The position numbers and the translations under genes were made by a program. This document shows positions 63,426 to 64,000 of a stretch of DNA of 64,000 nt, piece after piece. The stretch's first letter is position 1. Every line of letters starts with the position of its first letter. The notes beneath the pieces were generated by a model that ran no database searches, was not told where the DNA came from, and saw nothing but the letters and a program-made list of their open reading frames with translations. Source of the stretch: Asterella californica (taxonomy: Eukaryota; Streptophyta; Marchantiopsida; Marchantiales; Aytoniaceae); the NCBI GenBank assembly GCA_036924285.1, contig JAYKYS010000010.1:17645001-17709000 (forward strand). The letters are read 5' to 3'.

Positions 63426-64000
63426 TGTCGAATTGAGAGTTTTCCTGGGAAAGGCGGAACCTTATGGCTGTGATTTAACCGTGAAGGCTGTGTTGTGCCT
63501 ACTCAGAGAAGTGCTTGGCTTCAGGCTGTGGTTGCTTGCTATAGAGGTAGGCTTCAGATCAAAAAGGGACACTATGAACACTCACTCAGGTCGATTTGGC
63601 TCTCCAGTATGTTCAGAAAACGAATATCAAATTGAACTAGCAGTAATAAGGTCAGACAGCGAACTTTAACAATCAAGAACTAGAAACATAAGATGGTTTA
63701 GGCTTCATAACTTCTCCTACATGTCAATGAGGTCCTATTGGATACACATACGAAGTTTCAGCTTGAGATCAATTCAGAGCACCAAGATATGAGTAGAAAC
63801 TTTCTGAGCAGAGAAATTATGGCAATTTCTGGTACCCAGCCAGCTATTTCGACCTATAACAAGAGATTGGCTCGATCACTTTCAAAGTTTCTTACAGGAT
63901 ACGAAGTCTTCAGGATGCTGAACGTTCCTGTGAAGTTGGGACTCCTGATTGTACACAGAACTCCAGATCTCGTTCTCTGAAGTTGCTGCTCTAGATTGAG
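63426..64000 (-). repeat. 5' LTR of H (runs out of window)
   Basis: Its last 203 bp (63426-63628) repeat at 62952-63154 with five differences. The part at 63885-64000 matches the E1 LTR (22260-22370) in inverted orientation, which sets the orientation and the E-type kinship. The plus-strand frame 63738-63980 is chance. Confidence 0.75.

Larger units (their letters stand above)
62952..64000 (-). mobile_element. E-type deletion derivative H
   Basis: On the minus strand, a 5' LTR (from beyond the window to 63426) ends TTCGACA. After two bases a primer-binding site TGGTGCTTCCACTGAGAG (63406-63423) follows, then a gag start (ATG at 63357) of ~65 codons. The sequence then jumps to the last 203 bp of the LTR (63154-62952), again ending ACA. 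The whole body and most of the 3' LTR are missing. GACGT (62947-62951) could be the target duplication, to be matched beyond 64000. Confidence 0.75.

Noticed and set aside
1..64000. Prokaryotic or viral genome, or CRISPR array
   Set aside because: Gene density, TATA-type LTR promoters, nested LTR elements with 5-bp duplications and absence of regularly spaced repeats all point to a repeat-rich eukaryotic nuclear genome.

Overview
The window reads as nuclear DNA from a plant-lineage eukaryote. It is built almost entirely of nested, decayed Ty3/gypsy-type LTR retrotransposons, and I found no intact host gene, rRNA gene or CRISPR array. The pol proteins are of green-plant type, and C-type pol carries a cytosine methyltransferase. 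From memory, methyltransferase capture by retrotransposons has been described in a few eukaryotes, including a charophyte alga. A charophyte with a large, repeat-rich genome (Chara-like) is therefore my best guess, but it is unproven.

I use letters for element families. A: 1-7881 (+), gag-pol plus a long 3' LTR, with a solo LTR at 50927-52949 (-). B: B2 at 16706-19247 (-), a solo LTR at 21080-21879 (+), and B1 at 34315-48885 (+). C: 29750-53880 (-), split by three insertions. D: very long LTRs at 9100-10008, 19248-20697, 40788-46685 and 60060-60815. E-type: E2 10009-16705 (-), E1 20698-29025 (+), a fragment at 29026-29750 (-), and relatives F1 (55993-59537 -), F2 (62690-62951 +) and H (62952-64000 -). 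G: a solo LTR at 31121-32233.

Nesting can be read from target-site duplications and restored reading frames. On the left, B2 sits in E2, D2 in B2, E1 in D2, and a B solo LTR in the 5' LTR of E1. On the right, C was hit by the A solo LTR (duplication TCTCA), the G solo LTR (CCCAC) and B1, and B1 was hit by the 5.9-kb D1 LTR (ACAAG). Chimeric junctions without duplications (near 29026, 29750 and 55990) show that recombination or deletion also shaped the locus.

Two features stand out. First, element C encodes a C5-cytosine DNA methyltransferase domain between its protease region and its reverse transcriptase (33185-34250, minus strand). The catalytic PCQ-type loop (Pro changed to Ser), ENV motif, motif VIII and the C-terminal motifs are recognisable. 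It is broken by two frameshifts and one stop. Second, the LTRs of the otherwise different families A and D each contain a long ORF. Both ORFs belong to one protein family, with an N-terminal helical domain, a basic/Ser-rich linker and a coiled coil. These are LTR-borne genes in LTRs of about 2 kb and 5.9 kb.

Most coding regions are pseudogenes. Many stops look like C-to-T or G-to-A changes (CGA to TGA, CAG to TAG, TGG to TAG/TGA), as expected of methylated, silenced repeats. The solo A LTR, with an uninterrupted frame of 338 codons, is the notable exception.
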